From Bacteroidales bacterium (GTDB taxonomy: Bacteria; Bacteroidota; Bacteroidia; Bacteroidales; UBA3824): 64,000 bases of DNA. Where the stretch lies: contig JAEDDH010000016.1 in NCBI GenBank assembly GCA_016293845.1, positions 27,620 through 91,619 on the forward strand, written 5' to 3'. Under the pieces are notes generated by a model, which had not been told where the DNA came from, searched no databases, and saw only the letters and a list, made by a program, of their open reading frames with translations. The translations under genes and the position numbers were made by a program. This document shows, one piece after another, positions 24,491-33,239 of this stretch (position 1 is the first letter of the stretch; every line of letters starts with the position of its first letter).

Positions 24491-25093
24491 TTATTCGTCG
24501 TGATGATGTCCACAGTGACCTGTGTTGTGGCAGCATTCGTGGTTGGGATCATCTTTGTGCTCGCAGTGATCGTGGTCGCCGTGTTCGTGACAATGACCGT
24601 GACCACAGCATTTTCCCTCGTGATGAACGTGGCCGTGTTCGATTTCCTCTTCCGAAGCATCGCGAATAGTTTTTACAACTCCCTCAAAATAAAGGTCTTT
24701 ACCAGCCATTGAATGGTTGAAATCCATCTTGATTTTATCAGCGCCAACCTCTTTGATAGTACCTTGTAGGTGGTTTCCGTGATTGTCTTGCATAGGAAGG
24801 ATGTTGCCCACTTCGAGATATTTTTCAGCAACAGCGGCAAAAGCGCTGCGAGGAATGCTTACCACCATTTGAGGGTTGTATTCGCCATAACCCTCGGCAG
24901 GCGAAAGATGGAAAGCGAACTTGTCGCCTTCGGCAAGTCCGTTGAGATATGATTCAAACTTTTCGAGAAGCATACCGCGTCCAAAAAGGAACTCCAAAGG
25001 ACGGTCGTCGGTTGCCTGATCTACCACAGGGCCTCCCTGCTCGGTTGTGAGCGAATATGTAATCGCCACAACTTTGTTTTTAGATATTTTCAT
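24491..25093 (-). CDS. slyD: FKBP-type peptidyl-prolyl isomerase, SlyD-like
   Basis: Cytosolic prolyl isomerase/chaperone that binds nickel. Residues about 1-140 contain the FKBP domain with inserted flap: AITYSLTTEQGGPVVDQATD, PLEFLFGRGMLLEKFESYL, HLSPAEGYGEYNPQMVVSIP and MDFNHSMAGKDLYFEGVVK. From about 147 to 200 the tail is extremely His/Cys-rich (e.g. CCGHGHCHEHGDHDHCEH), as in SlyD metal-binding tails. No hydrogenase or urease genes are in the window to suggest a nickel client. Confidence 0.93.
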   Translation of the reverse strand: MKISKNKVVAITYSLTTEQGGPVVDQATDDRPLEFLFGRGMLLEKFESYLNGLAEGDKFAFHLSPAEGYGEYNPQMVVSIPRSAFAAVAEKYLEVGNILPMQDNHGNHLQGTIKEVGADKIKMDFNHSMAGKDLYFEGVVKTIRDASEEEIEHGHVHHEGKCCGHGHCHEHGDHDHCEHKDDPNHECCHNTGHCGHHHDE

Positions 25094-25176
25094 CTTGATA
25101 AATTCGTTAAATTTCCGCCAAAATTATAAAAAAAAACGCCGTCAGAAAAAATTTTTTGCCAAAATGCCGATATTTT

Positions 25177-25206
25177 TTTGAATATACCCAAAAATTAGTA
25201 CATTTG
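25177..25206 (+). promoter_or_regulatory. Promoter of the tRNA-Arg gene
   Basis: TTTG (25177-25180), an 18-nt spacer and TACATTTG (25199-25206) match the Bacteroidota consensus; the tRNA begins 13 nt later. Confidence 0.7.
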
Positions 25207-25218
25207 CACCGCAAAAAC

Positions 25219-25290
25219 GGCTGAGTAGTTCAATGGATAGAACGTCGGTTTCCTAAACCGTAAATTTGGGTTCGATTCCCAGCTCGGCTA
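25219..25290 (+). tRNA. tRNA-Arg (anticodon CCT)
   Basis: A cloverleaf is readable: acceptor GGCTGAG/CTCGGCT (two G-U pairs), D stem GTTC/GAAC, anticodon arm with loop TTCCTAA (anticodon CCT, reading AGG), and T arm TTGGG-TTCGATT-CCCAG. The outermost anticodon-stem pair is mismatched. CCA is not encoded. A T-run follows directly. It is the only tRNA in the window. Confidence 0.95.
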
Positions 25291-25348
25291 CTTTTTTAAC
25301 CCGATTTTGGAGGAAGATATTTCTACAAAATCGTTTTTTTTTATAAAA

Positions 25349-25877
25349 ATGGAACCCAACGAAAACACACCCAAACAATTCAAAATCAAAGATATATTTG
25401 TAGGCAAAACCGAAAATTCTGCCATTCAGATGGCTCGCAACGTTATTGTAGAAGCCACAAGGATAGGATTAAACCTTTTTCTTCTGTGGTTGTCGTTTGA
25501 TATTATTGCCGGCAAAGGCGAATATTTTGTTACGCTGTTTGGTAAAGAAACCAACATTATATTATCAATATGCACGGTTATAGCCTCAATGCTCTCAGGC
25601 ATAGCCAATTACATTTTCAGTACAATATGGGTATTTCATAAACGTCAGAAAAACAACAATATAGGTCGTTTTATTGTTTTTTACAATAATAGGTGCGTGC
25701 GGATTAGGCATCAACGTATTGATAACCAATCTATTAACCGATCAATATGGACTGCATTACCTCGTTAGCAACATTATAGCACAGGCAGTTGCATTTCTTT
25801 TCAACTTCTTTATGCGCAAGTATATTGTGTACGGCATAATGAGCAGAAAAAAAGAACAATTGACAACTGACAAATAA
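25349..25877 (+). pseudogene. GtrA-like membrane protein, frameshifted at a T-run
   Basis: The first frame (MEPNENTPKQFKIKDIFVGK, then ILSICTVIASMLSGIANYIF and STIWVFHKRQKNNNIGRFIV) stops making sense at T6 (25677-25682). The next frame continues directly with FTIIGACGLGINVLITNLL and a final segment IIAQAVAFLFNFFMRKYIVY. One added T would give a continuous four-helix protein of about 175 aa. The start at 25349 is preferred over a TTG at 25307. Lesion, programmed slippage and sequencing error are all possible for a homopolymer. Confidence 0.75.
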
Positions 25878-25906
25878 GAAGCATTGTTAATTGTCAACTG
25901 TCAATT
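25858..25906. repeat. Imperfect palindrome between convergent gene ends
   Basis: AATTGACAACTGACAA (25858-25873) and TTGTCAACTGTCAATT (25891-25906) are inverted with 14 of 16 matches around a 17-nt loop. It covers the last codons of the GtrA remnant and the stop of map, so it could act as a bidirectional terminator. A related AATTGAGAATTGACAATTGA sequence follows guaB near 57410. Confidence 0.5.
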
Positions 25907-26771
25907 AATATGTAAGAATCTCCAATCCGTTGTCGGTCATTACAAAAGTATGTTCCCATTGAGCCGAAGGAAGTTCGTCTTCTGAAACAACTGTCCAACC
26001 GTCTTCCTCGTCGACAAACACGTGCCAATCGCCCATATTAATCATAGGTTCGATTGTGAACACCATTCCGGGAACGAGAAGCATACCAGTGCCTTTCTTT
26101 CCAAAATGCTCAACCTCAGGCTCTTCGTGAAATTTTAAACCAACACCGTGTCCGCAAAGGTCACGAACTACCGTGTAGCCGTTGCGATGAGCGTGAGTTT
26201 GAATAGCGTTGCCAATGTCACCAACAAAAGAGAACGGTGTAGCGGCTTTCATACCCTCTTCCAAGCACTCTTTTGCCACACGCACAAGGCGCTCTTTTTC
26301 GGGAGTGGTTTTGCCAATGATAAACATACGCGATGCATCGGCAAAATATCCTTTGTAAATAGTTGTAACATCCACATTTACGATGTCGCCCTCCTCCAAA
26401 ACCACGTCGTCGGAAGGAATACCGTGGCAAACCTCCTCGTTGATTGATACACAGCAACTTTTTGGGAATCCGTTGTATCCAAGGTCGGCGGGAGTAGCAT
26501 CGTGGGCAATAGTAAAATCGTAAACAAGTTTATCTATCTCATTGGTAGTCATACCCTCACGGATAGTCTCCTGCACCTTGTCCAAAAGCGCAGTATTGAT
26601 CACACCGCTCTGACGCACGCCCTCAATCTGTCCGGGAGTGAGAATCAAACCACGGCGAGGCACAAGTTTACCCTTGTCCTGCCAATACATTATTTTTCTG
26701 TCGAGTTCGGTAGGCTCCTGACCCTTGGGCAGCAGCCAATTCTTCTTATGTTTTTTGTTAAAAAATCCCAT
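25905..26771 (-). CDS. map: Methionine aminopeptidase, type I with N-terminal extension
   Basis: Removes initiator Met from nascent proteins; cytosolic dinuclear metalloenzyme. Metal-binding and active-site motifs are present: SCCVSINEEVCHGIP, VNVDVTTIYKGYFADASRMF, DLCGHGVGLKFHEEPEV, FTIEPMINMG and the terminal EHTFVMTDNGLEILT. It has 288 aa. About 35 residues precede the usual MetAP start (KNWLLPKGQEPTELDRKIMY), an extension I associate with a ribosome-binding type found in some bacteria, but it lacks the Cys residues of a zinc finger. Confidence 0.93.
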   Translation of the reverse strand: MGFFNKKHKKNWLLPKGQEPTELDRKIMYWQDKGKLVPRRGLILTPGQIEGVRQSGVINTALLDKVQETIREGMTTNEIDKLVYDFTIAHDATPADLGYNGFPKSCCVSINEEVCHGIPSDDVVLEEGDIVNVDVTTIYKGYFADASRMFIIGKTTPEKERLVRVAKECLEEGMKAATPFSFVGDIGNAIQTHAHRNGYTVVRDLCGHGVGLKFHEEPEVEHFGKKGTGMLLVPGMVFTIEPMINMGDWHVFVDEEDGWTVVSEDELPSAQWEHTFVMTDNGLEILTY

Positions 26772-26874
26772 TACAAAAATATTTTTTCAAGTCGCAAAGA
26801 TAATTAAAAAAAAAATCAAACAATCACTATTATTTATGGTTTTTTTTCGTATATTTAAAAACTGAAAAAAACAA

Positions 26875-29220
26875 ATGACAATGACCACAATACAACACAT
26901 AAAATACACAATATCGATATTGTTGATTACCGTTACAGCCTTACTTTCATCCACCCGAAACTCATTGGCTATCAACAACAACAGCGATGGCATAATACTT
27001 ATGCTCACCTCCTATTCCGAAGACCAAAGGCGTATAAACGCATTTGTCAACGATATTTCAAACCGTCTGGCCAATTCGGGTCTAAAATACAAAGTTGCAA
27101 TCGAAAAACTTGGCTACGGTCCGCTCATAGGTGTAAACTCTTGGCACAAAACCATGCAGAACATGCTCGAAAAATACAACTACGATGAACTCAAAACGGT
27201 AATTCTGGTTGGACAGGAAGCATGGGCTGTATACTTGAGCCTTCAAATCGAGCGTCCCGACGTGCCATTCTACGGAGTTTACGTTAGTCAAGATGGCGTG
27301 ATAATTCCCCCACAAATTGACGATTTCAGCTCGTGGGTTCCCGAAAACATCAACACCAAAATGATTGCCGACACCCGTGGACGTGCAGGAGCAGTAATGA
27401 ACCATTACGACTTTTCTAAAAACATCGAACTCATCAAAAGTAGTTTTCCAAGAGTTAAAAATATCGCATTCCTCAGCGACAACACATACGGCGGAGTATC
27501 GCTTCAGGCAAGTTTTGTTCGTATAATGAACGAAAAATACAAGGGTATCAACCCGATTCTGTTAGACGGCCGCAAAAATACAATCGATGAAATCAAACAA
27601 AAAATCGAAGCACTGCCCAAAGATGCTGTACTGCTGCTCGGTTCGTGGCTTGTGGACTTTTCGGGCACTTATTTCATTACAAAAGAATTCGACGTTTTGT
27701 TTGCCAAAGTACCTGAATTACCGATATTTACAATTTCTGGACTTGGATTCAACGAGGGTTATGCAATTGGCGGTTTTGTGCCTAAATATCAAACAGATCC
27801 CGAATTTATCATCAACGACATCAAACGATACTACACTCACACCGACAATGGACGGTCGTACAAATACAACGGCAACGAATATATCTGCAACGAATCGCTC
27901 CTCAAAAAATTCAATCTCAACAAGACTGTTTTTCCCGAAGGTACCACATTCAACAACTCTTACGACCTGACAATGAAGAAGTATCAACGAACAGTAACCA
28001 TCACTGTCATTATTATAATATTGCTCACAGGCGTGCTGCTCTTTATTCTCAACCTTCATCTAAAAATACGCAAGAAAAACACAAGCCTTGTATCCAAAAG
28101 CGCCGAACTTGCCCGCGCTAAGGAGACCGCCGAAAAAAGCGACAAACTCAAATCTGCTTTTCTTGCCAATATGAGTCACGAAATCCGCACACCGCTAAAC
28201 GCTATTGTGGGTTTTTCGGATATGCTCGCTCACACCGACAACGAACAACAAAAAAACGACTACGCCAAGATAATTGCCAACAATTCAGAACTTTTGCTAA
28301 AACTTGTTGATGAAATTGTCAACTTTTCAAAAATAGAATCCGGCTTTTTGGATTTTAAATACACCAAGTTTAATATTTCGGAGTATTTTCGCGAAATGAA
28401 ACAGTCGCTGAGCATCAATAAGCCTGAAAATGTGGATCTTATCTGCGAAATTCCTTACTACAACTGCGAAATTGTTTACGACAAAGAACGACTTTCGCAA
28501 TTAGTTACCAATTTGGTAAACAATGCGTTTAAGTTTACGCCAAAGGGTAGAGTGGTGATGGGTTTCAAAGTAGAGAAAAAAGGCATCGTGCTTTACGTTT
28601 CTGATACAGGAATAGGCATCGCTCGCGAAAACCAACAGCGTATCTTTCAACGGTTTGAAAAAGTTGACCCTTTTGCGCCAGGTGCAGGATTGGGATTGGC
28701 TGTCTGCAAGGCAATCGCCGAAAAATCAAACGGAAGCATAGAAGTGCAGTCAGAACTTGGTAGCGGCACTATGTTCAACGTGCATCTCCCTTGCGAGGTA
28801 ACATTCTCAAAAGACAAAACCGAGGATGAGATTCCCGAACAGATACCCGAAACTATGGGCAATCTGAGCGTTACGCTCAAAATTCTTTACGCCGAAGACA
28901 ACGAAAGCAACTCAATGCTTGTTAAGCACATCCTTAGCGACTATCAGATTGTGCACGTAGTAAACGGCAAAAAAGCAGTGGAGGCTATGCGCAACGATTG
29001 GTTCGACCTTGTGCTAATGGATATAAAAATGCCCGAAATGGACGGTCTCGAAGCCGCCACTGCCATACGTCAATTCGACAAGGCAACTCCAATTATCGCA
29101 CTTTCGGCATACGCCTACGACAGCGACAAGCAAAAGGCAATAGCCGCCGGTTGCAACGACTTTATCACTAAGCCATTCTCTAAAACAAAACTCTTTGTGG
29201 CTATCGAAAAACTTATGTAA
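26875..29220 (+). CDS. Hybrid sensor histidine kinase/response regulator with periplasmic ABC-type binding domain
   Basis: A 781-aa membrane sensor. A signal-anchor lies at 8-31. A periplasmic domain (about 38-360) resembles ABC-type substrate-binding proteins (MLTSYSEDQRRINAFVND, VLLLGSWLVDF, YAIGGFVP). The TM helix is at about 373-395. A dimerisation helix is followed by HisKA with phospho-acceptor His435 (MSHEIRTPLN). The HATPase has NLVNNAFKFT (N box), DTGIGI and GAGLGLA. A C-terminal receiver has acceptor Asp716 (LMDIKMPEMDG) and Lys767. No HTH output follows and no partner regulator is adjacent, so signalling must pass to a distant protein. The ligand is unknown. The sirtuin gene starts 20 bp downstream. 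Confidence 0.92.
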   Translation: MTMTTIQHIKYTISILLITVTALLSSTRNSLAINNNSDGIILMLTSYSEDQRRINAFVNDISNRLANSGLKYKVAIEKLGYGPLIGVNSWHKTMQNMLEKYNYDELKTVILVGQEAWAVYLSLQIERPDVPFYGVYVSQDGVIIPPQIDDFSSWVPENINTKMIADTRGRAGAVMNHYDFSKNIELIKSSFPRVKNIAFLSDNTYGGVSLQASFVRIMNEKYKGINPILLDGRKNTIDEIKQKIEALPKDAVLLLGSWLVDFSGTYFITKEFDVLFAKVPELPIFTISGLGFNEGYAIGGFVPKYQTDPEFIINDIKRYYTHTDNGRSYKYNGNEYICNESLLKKFNLNKTVFPEGTTFNNSYDLTMKKYQRTVTITVIIIILLTGVLLFILNLHLKIRKKNTSLVSKSAELARAKETAEKSDKLKSAFLANMSHEIRTPLNAIVGFSDMLAHTDNEQQKNDYAKIIANNSELLLKLVDEIVNFSKIESGFLDFKYTKFNISEYFREMKQSLSINKPENVDLICEIPYYNCEIVYDKERLSQLVTNLVNNAFKFTPKGRVVMGFKVEKKGIVLYVSDTGIGIARENQQRIFQRFEKVDPFAPGAGLGLAVCKAIAEKSNGSIEVQSELGSGTMFNVHLPCEVTFSKDKTEDEIPEQIPETMGNLSVTLKILYAEDNESNSMLVKHILSDYQIVHVVNGKKAVEAMRNDWFDLVLMDIKMPEMDGLEAATAIRQFDKATPIIALSAYAYDSDKQKAIAAGCNDFITKPFSKTKLFVAIEKLM

Positions 29221-29239
29221 CTAAATTATAATCAACAAT

Positions 29240-29980
29240 ATGGAACACAATGCAGAACTCATCGAAAAAGCAGCAGAACTAATAAAAAACTCAAAATACG
29301 CAATTGGATTTACGGGCGCAGGCGTGTCGGTAGAGAGCGGAATACCACCATTCCGTGGCGAAAACGGACTTTGGAACACCACCGACCCATCGCTTTTGTC
29401 ACTCAGCCGCTTTTATCGCGACCCTGCCAAAGCGTGGAAAGATATAAAGAAAATTTTCTACGATTTTTTTGGACAAGCAAAGCCGAACGCCGCGCACAAA
29501 GCATTGGCACAACTTGAACAAAAAGGAATAATAAAAGGTGTAATCACCCAAAATATCGATAATCTTCACCAAGAGTCGGGAAGCACCAATGTAATTGAGT
29601 TTCACGGCACTTGCAGCAATATGGTATGCATCAAGTGTGGCAAAAAATACCGTAGCAAAGATGTAGACCTCAATAGCCTCCCTCCCACTTGCAAATGCGG
29701 CGGAGTGCTCAAACCCGACTTTGTGTTTTTTGAAGAAGGTATACCCGAAGATGCGATGAACGAATCGCAAAAAATGATGCAGAAAACCGATCTCATAATA
29801 ATAATAGGCACTACCGGAGAGGTAATGCCCGCAGCTTATCTGCCTGATACCGCGCACCGCAAAGGGGCAAAAATTATAGAGATAAATCCCCACCCGTCTA
29901 CCTTTACTAACTCAATCACAGATATATATCTGCCAATGAAGGCGGGCGAGGCTATGACCGCGATAATGAAGAATTTTTAA
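29240..29980 (+). CDS. cobB: NAD-dependent protein deacylase, sirtuin family
   Basis: 246-aa Sir2-type enzyme that removes acyl groups from lysines using NAD+. Visible motifs are GFTGAGVSVESGIPPFRG (23-40), TQNIDNLHQESG (103-114), the catalytic His122 in EFHG, and Cys130/133 and Cys151/153 as candidate zinc ligands. The second pair is spaced C-x-C rather than the common C-x2-C. KPDFVFFEEGIP replaces the usual VVFFGE. The gene follows the hybrid kinase closely and may be co-transcribed. Its end interlocks with the convergent acidic-protein gene (4-bp overlap). Confidence 0.9.
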   Translation: MEHNAELIEKAAELIKNSKYAIGFTGAGVSVESGIPPFRGENGLWNTTDPSLLSLSRFYRDPAKAWKDIKKIFYDFFGQAKPNAAHKALAQLEQKGIIKGVITQNIDNLHQESGSTNVIEFHGTCSNMVCIKCGKKYRSKDVDLNSLPPTCKCGGVLKPDFVFFEEGIPEDAMNESQKMMQKTDLIIIIGTTGEVMPAAYLPDTAHRKGAKIIEINPHPSTFTNSITDIYLPMKAGEAMTAIMKNF

Positions 29981-30507
29981 TATTGGTCGTCGTAGTATCC
30001 GCCGCCGTTGCCACCTCCATAATTCTCTTCGTCGAGATATTTGTCGAGGCTGATGTCGTCGTCGTATTCGTTTGGTAAGAAATTGTCTTGAAAATCGGCA
30101 AAGTCGTCGTCGTAGAAATCATCGTCCTCGTCTTCTTGCTCGTTTTCATCCTCGGCTACAGCAGCACGCGACTTACGTCCACGCTTTCCGGCAGATTTTT
30201 TTGACTTTTTAGGAGCATCCTCGTCCTCGTCGTCGATAAAGTTGCCATCCACGTCGAGCATACCGTCAAGGTCGCCAACAAACTTATCGATATCAATATC
30301 GAGGTCGTCGTCATCGAAATCTTTATCAAAATCGTCGTCGTATTTGTCGTTGGTGTAGTCGTCGTCGTAATCGTTGGCGTACTCATCGTCGTCATCATCA
30401 TCGTACGATTTTTTTTTGCAAGTATATGCAAACTTGCCGCAAGGCTCACCAAACGCTACCGGGTTTTTAGACACACCACAGTCAGCGTAGAAATAATTGT
30501 TAAGCAT
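29977..30507 (-). CDS. Extremely Asp-rich low-complexity protein
   Basis: 176 aa with a short ordered start (MLNNYFYADCGVSKNPVAFG, CGKFAYTCKKK; three Cys), then runs of Asp with Tyr/Asn (DDDDDDEYANDYDDDYTNDK). A basic patch KKSKKSAGKRGRKSR lies at about 115-130, followed by more acidic repeats and a Gly/Tyr end (YGGGNGGGYYDDQY). GAC/GAT codon repeats make the DNA almost microsatellite-like. I do not recognise the family. A disordered acidic protein that binds basic proteins or cations is possible. It overlaps the sirtuin stop by 4 bp in convergent orientation. Confidence 0.65.
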   Translation of the reverse strand: MLNNYFYADCGVSKNPVAFGEPCGKFAYTCKKKSYDDDDDDEYANDYDDDYTNDKYDDDFDKDFDDDDLDIDIDKFVGDLDGMLDVDGNFIDDEDEDAPKKSKKSAGKRGRKSRAAVAEDENEQEDEDDDFYDDDFADFQDNFLPNEYDDDISLDKYLDEENYGGGNGGGYYDDQY

Positions 30508-30569
30508 AATTTTATGGCTTTAAAATATATTTGTTTTAATTGGTTACATAAGGAAGTGTAGTTAAGAAA

Positions 30570-31043
30570 CTATTTTTTCACGCCCACAAGCACGCCAAGG
30601 CAACCTTCGAGTTTAAACGAAGAACCAGCGTCAAAAGGCACAATTTTGATCTTAACTTTGAGGTTCATATTGTGGTCGGGAGTAAACTCATAAAAGTTTA
30701 AACCATTGAGAGGCAGCATTGTACCATCGTCAAGGGTAACAAATTTGTCTTCGGTGCCTTTGCCAAAATTTTTAAAGAGTTCAGTCTTACCCTCAGTAAC
30801 GGTTATCTCCTTGAAGAACATATCCATACCGCATACATCGAGTTTATAACTCTTGCCTGCAACAAAAGCAAAATTGACAGTTACCACCTCGCCTTCGCTA
30901 ACAATATACGATTGAATGTTTCCGTCAAGGATATATGGTTCGAGTTCGCTCTCCGAAATCGACTCGATATACTCACCGCACTGCGCCGACACATTGGCAC
31001 ACCACAGCAAGAAAGTCATTATCAATATTGCTAATCTCTTCAT
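30570..31043 (-). CDS. Secreted hypothetical protein
   Basis: 157 aa with a signal peptide MKRLAILIMTFLLWCANVSA ending near residue 21. The mature part is a short beta-rich domain (YIVSEGEVVTVNFAFVAGKS, KEITVTEGKTELFKNFGKG, LKVKIKIVPFDAGSSFKLEG) with Cys at CGEYIES, VCGMD and EGCLG. The family is not recognised; periplasmic or outer-membrane-associated location is likely. It is followed, 62 bp on, by the Asp-rich gene on the same strand. Confidence 0.65.
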   Translation of the reverse strand: MKRLAILIMTFLLWCANVSAQCGEYIESISESELEPYILDGNIQSYIVSEGEVVTVNFAFVAGKSYKLDVCGMDMFFKEITVTEGKTELFKNFGKGTEDKFVTLDDGTMLPLNGLNFYEFTPDHNMNLKVKIKIVPFDAGSSFKLEGCLGVLVGVKK

Positions 31044-31329
31044 TTTAAGTATGTTATTACTTTTTTACTAATTCAACTAATCTATTCATTATCTATTTAA
31101 CAAATACACCGAAATGTATATTGTTTTCTACACAAAAACGCATTCTACACAAAAACGTTTCAGAAACCGACGGTTTTAACATAAATTTTGTGTGCATTTT
31201 TCGTCAATATCCAAAAACAAAAATAAGGCTTTTTTAGAAAAAAAGCAATATTATAATTATTTTATGAATGATTTTTTCGAGGAATTATGTAGTTTTGCAC
31301 TGTTATAAGTAATTATAAAAACACCTACG

Positions 31330-31863
31330 ATGAACAACGCAGAAAAAAAACTGTTTCTATCGAAACTTAAAACCGAAACTGATGAGCAACTATTAAAGAC
31401 TCTCGACTTTTTTAGAAACAATGGCGACACCGATGTGTTGCCCGACGTACTAAGACTTTTAGAATCAGAACGTTCGCAGATTATTACCGACTGCGTACTA
31501 AGTCTCGTAGGCGACCTCAAAAACCAAACAGCATCCGACATTGCATTCGACTATATGAGCCAAACTAACAATCGCACGGCTCAAAAACAGATGATAACAG
31601 CATTGTGGCAATCGGAGGCTGATTTTTCGCACAAGGCAGACGAAATTACACGGATTTTTACCCAATCAGACGATTTTGAAACTGCCTTTGAAATACTTAC
31701 ACTATTAGAAAACAACGCCTGCAATATCAATAAGGATACTGCAGAAAACCTGCTTTCAACCATTTCGGAGCACAGCAAAACCGCCAAGAGTGAGTTTCAA
31801 GGCATATACGATGCTGCAAAGCAACACCTTTATAATATAATATCGGGCAACGTTGACGATTAG
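31330..31863 (+). CDS. Helical HEAT-like repeat protein
   Basis: 177 aa, entirely predicted helical, with paired helices that look like HEAT/armadillo units (TDVLPDVLRLLESERSQIIT, DCVLSLVGDLKNQTASDIAF, QKQMITALWQSEADFSHKAD, FETAFEILTLLENNACNIN). No signal peptide is seen, so it is cytosolic; probably a protein-interaction scaffold. A -7 box TAGTTTTG lies at 31290-31297. The 3' end interlocks with the CYTH gene by 4 bp in convergent orientation. The 286 bp upstream contain nothing else I can identify. Confidence 0.65.
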   Translation: MNNAEKKLFLSKLKTETDEQLLKTLDFFRNNGDTDVLPDVLRLLESERSQIITDCVLSLVGDLKNQTASDIAFDYMSQTNNRTAQKQMITALWQSEADFSHKADEITRIFTQSDDFETAFEILTLLENNACNINKDTAENLLSTISEHSKTAKSEFQGIYDAAKQHLYNIISGNVDD

Positions 31864-32351
31864 TCGGCGTTTTTCTCCTCGTCGGTCCACTCGCTATACG
31901 GGTGCTTCGAGAGGCTTGCATTGAGATATTTGGCATCGCCAGTTACCTCGCTACCAAGGAAAGGTGGCTTGTCAAATTGTTGGTTTTCAAACGAAAGTTC
32001 CACTTCAGCAAGTTGCAACCCTTCGTTCTGACCGTAAAATTCGTCGATTTCTATTGTTTGATTCTTGTAGTAGACAATATAGCGTGTTTTTTCGATAAGT
32101 GAGGGTTCGCAAATGCGGAGTAACTCGTTTACCTCACTTGCGGGAATAGGATATTCCCATTCGTTTCGCGTTACCAAAGTATCTGATATAGTGCTTTTTA
32201 CAGTAATAAATCCACGATCGCCTTTAAGACGTACGCGAACAGATTTTTCGGGATTAGAAAAAATATAACCCTGCACAATGTAGGTGCTGCTGGTGGCGAG
32301 ATGCTTGTATTCGCCGTTTACAATGTATTTGCGTTCTATTTCGTAAGCCAT
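31860..32351 (-). CDS. CYTH domain protein (triphosphate tunnel metalloenzyme)
   Basis: 163-aa single-domain protein with the N-terminal signature EIERKYIV, then VRVRLKGDRGFITVKS, EWEYPIPASEVNELLRIC and IEIDEFYGQNEGLQLAEVEL. These are the alternating acidic/basic strands of the tunnel fold. Members hydrolyse tripolyphosphate or other triphosphates, and a few are adenylate cyclases or thiamine triphosphatases. The Bacteroidota members are probably tripolyphosphatases. The VTC-domain protein at 19181 belongs to the same superfamily. Confidence 0.88.
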   Translation of the reverse strand: MAYEIERKYIVNGEYKHLATSSTYIVQGYIFSNPEKSVRVRLKGDRGFITVKSTISDTLVTRNEWEYPIPASEVNELLRICEPSLIEKTRYIVYYKNQTIEIDEFYGQNEGLQLAEVELSFENQQFDKPPFLGSEVTGDAKYLNASLSKHPYSEWTDEEKNAD

Positions 32352-32417
32352 TTTTATAATTATTTGTAACGCAAATTACAATTTTTTTTTGCTAAAAGCA
32401 AATATTTTGGGCGATTT

Positions 32418-32449
32418 TTTGCAGAAAACAAATAATATTAGTAACTTTG
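32418..32449 (+). promoter_or_regulatory. Promoter of the parA-like operon
   Basis: TTTG (32418-32421), a 20-nt spacer and TAACTTTG (32442-32449) match the Bacteroidota consensus 23 bp before the parA ATG. Confidence 0.65.
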
Positions 32450-32471
32450 GCTTACATTTTAAATTGCAGAT

Positions 32472-33227
32472 ATGAGTATTACAATAGCAATAAGCAACCA
32501 CAAGGGAGGCGTAGGCAAGACCACCTCCACAGTAAATATAGGAGCGGGACTCGCTATGGCAGGCAAAAAAGTGCTGCTTATAGATATGGACCCGCAGGCA
32601 AACCTTACGCAAAGTTACGGCATAACAAAATCAGAAGTATCTATCTACGAAGTACTTACAGGAGAAGCCGAGCCTATTCCCGTTACTGTTTTTGAAAATT
32701 TGGACGTGCTGCCATCCACGCTCGACCTTTCAGGTGCCGAGATGGAGCTGAGCAACGAAGCAGGCCGCGAATACATACTCCGCGAAGCTATCGCCTCGAT
32801 TTCCTCAAAATACGATTACGTGCTTATAGACTGTCCACCGTCGTTAGGATTGTTGACTATCAATGCATTAACCGCTGCCGACGAAGTTTATATTCCCTTG
32901 CAGGCGCATTACCTTGCAATCAAGGGTCTGACAAAAATCGTGGAGGTGATAGGCAAAGTGCAAAAACGGCTCAACAAAAACGTGCAAATCACAGGCGTAT
33001 TCGTAACTCAGTTTGACAAACGCAAAGTGCTACACCGCGACGTTGTGGAAACTATCTACACCTATTTTCAAGAAAAACTTTTTGACACACGCATACGCGA
33101 CAATATCGCTCTCGCTGAGGCTCCGAGCCAAGGTCTTGATATTTTCCGTTACGACCCCGAATGTAAGGGCGCAGAAGACTATCGCTCGCTGTGTCAAGAG
33201 ATTATAAACCGTCACTCTCAACAATAA
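32472..33227 (+). CDS. ParA family ATPase
   Basis: 251-aa deviant-Walker ATPase of the chromosome/plasmid partition family. It has KGGVGKTT at 11-18 (signature Lys11), switch I LIDMDPQANLT, Walker B YVLIDCPPSLGLLT and the C-terminal AEAPSQGLDIFRYDP typical of Soj/ParA. A full-length ParB would be expected next. Instead a 103-aa protein starts 12 bp later. This may therefore be an orphan ParA that positions a non-chromosomal cargo, or the chromosomal ParA with ParB elsewhere. Confidence 0.92.
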   Translation: MSITIAISNHKGGVGKTTSTVNIGAGLAMAGKKVLLIDMDPQANLTQSYGITKSEVSIYEVLTGEAEPIPVTVFENLDVLPSTLDLSGAEMELSNEAGREYILREAIASISSKYDYVLIDCPPSLGLLTINALTAADEVYIPLQAHYLAIKGLTKIVEVIGKVQKRLNKNVQITGVFVTQFDKRKVLHRDVVETIYTYFQEKLFDTRIRDNIALAEAPSQGLDIFRYDPECKGAEDYRSLCQEIINRHSQQ

Positions 33228-33239
33228 CACATAAACGAT

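Noticed and set aside
29990..30420. Repeats in the Asp-rich gene as a CRISPR array
   Set aside because: There are no constant repeat and unique spacer units; it is a trinucleotide-type coding repeat.
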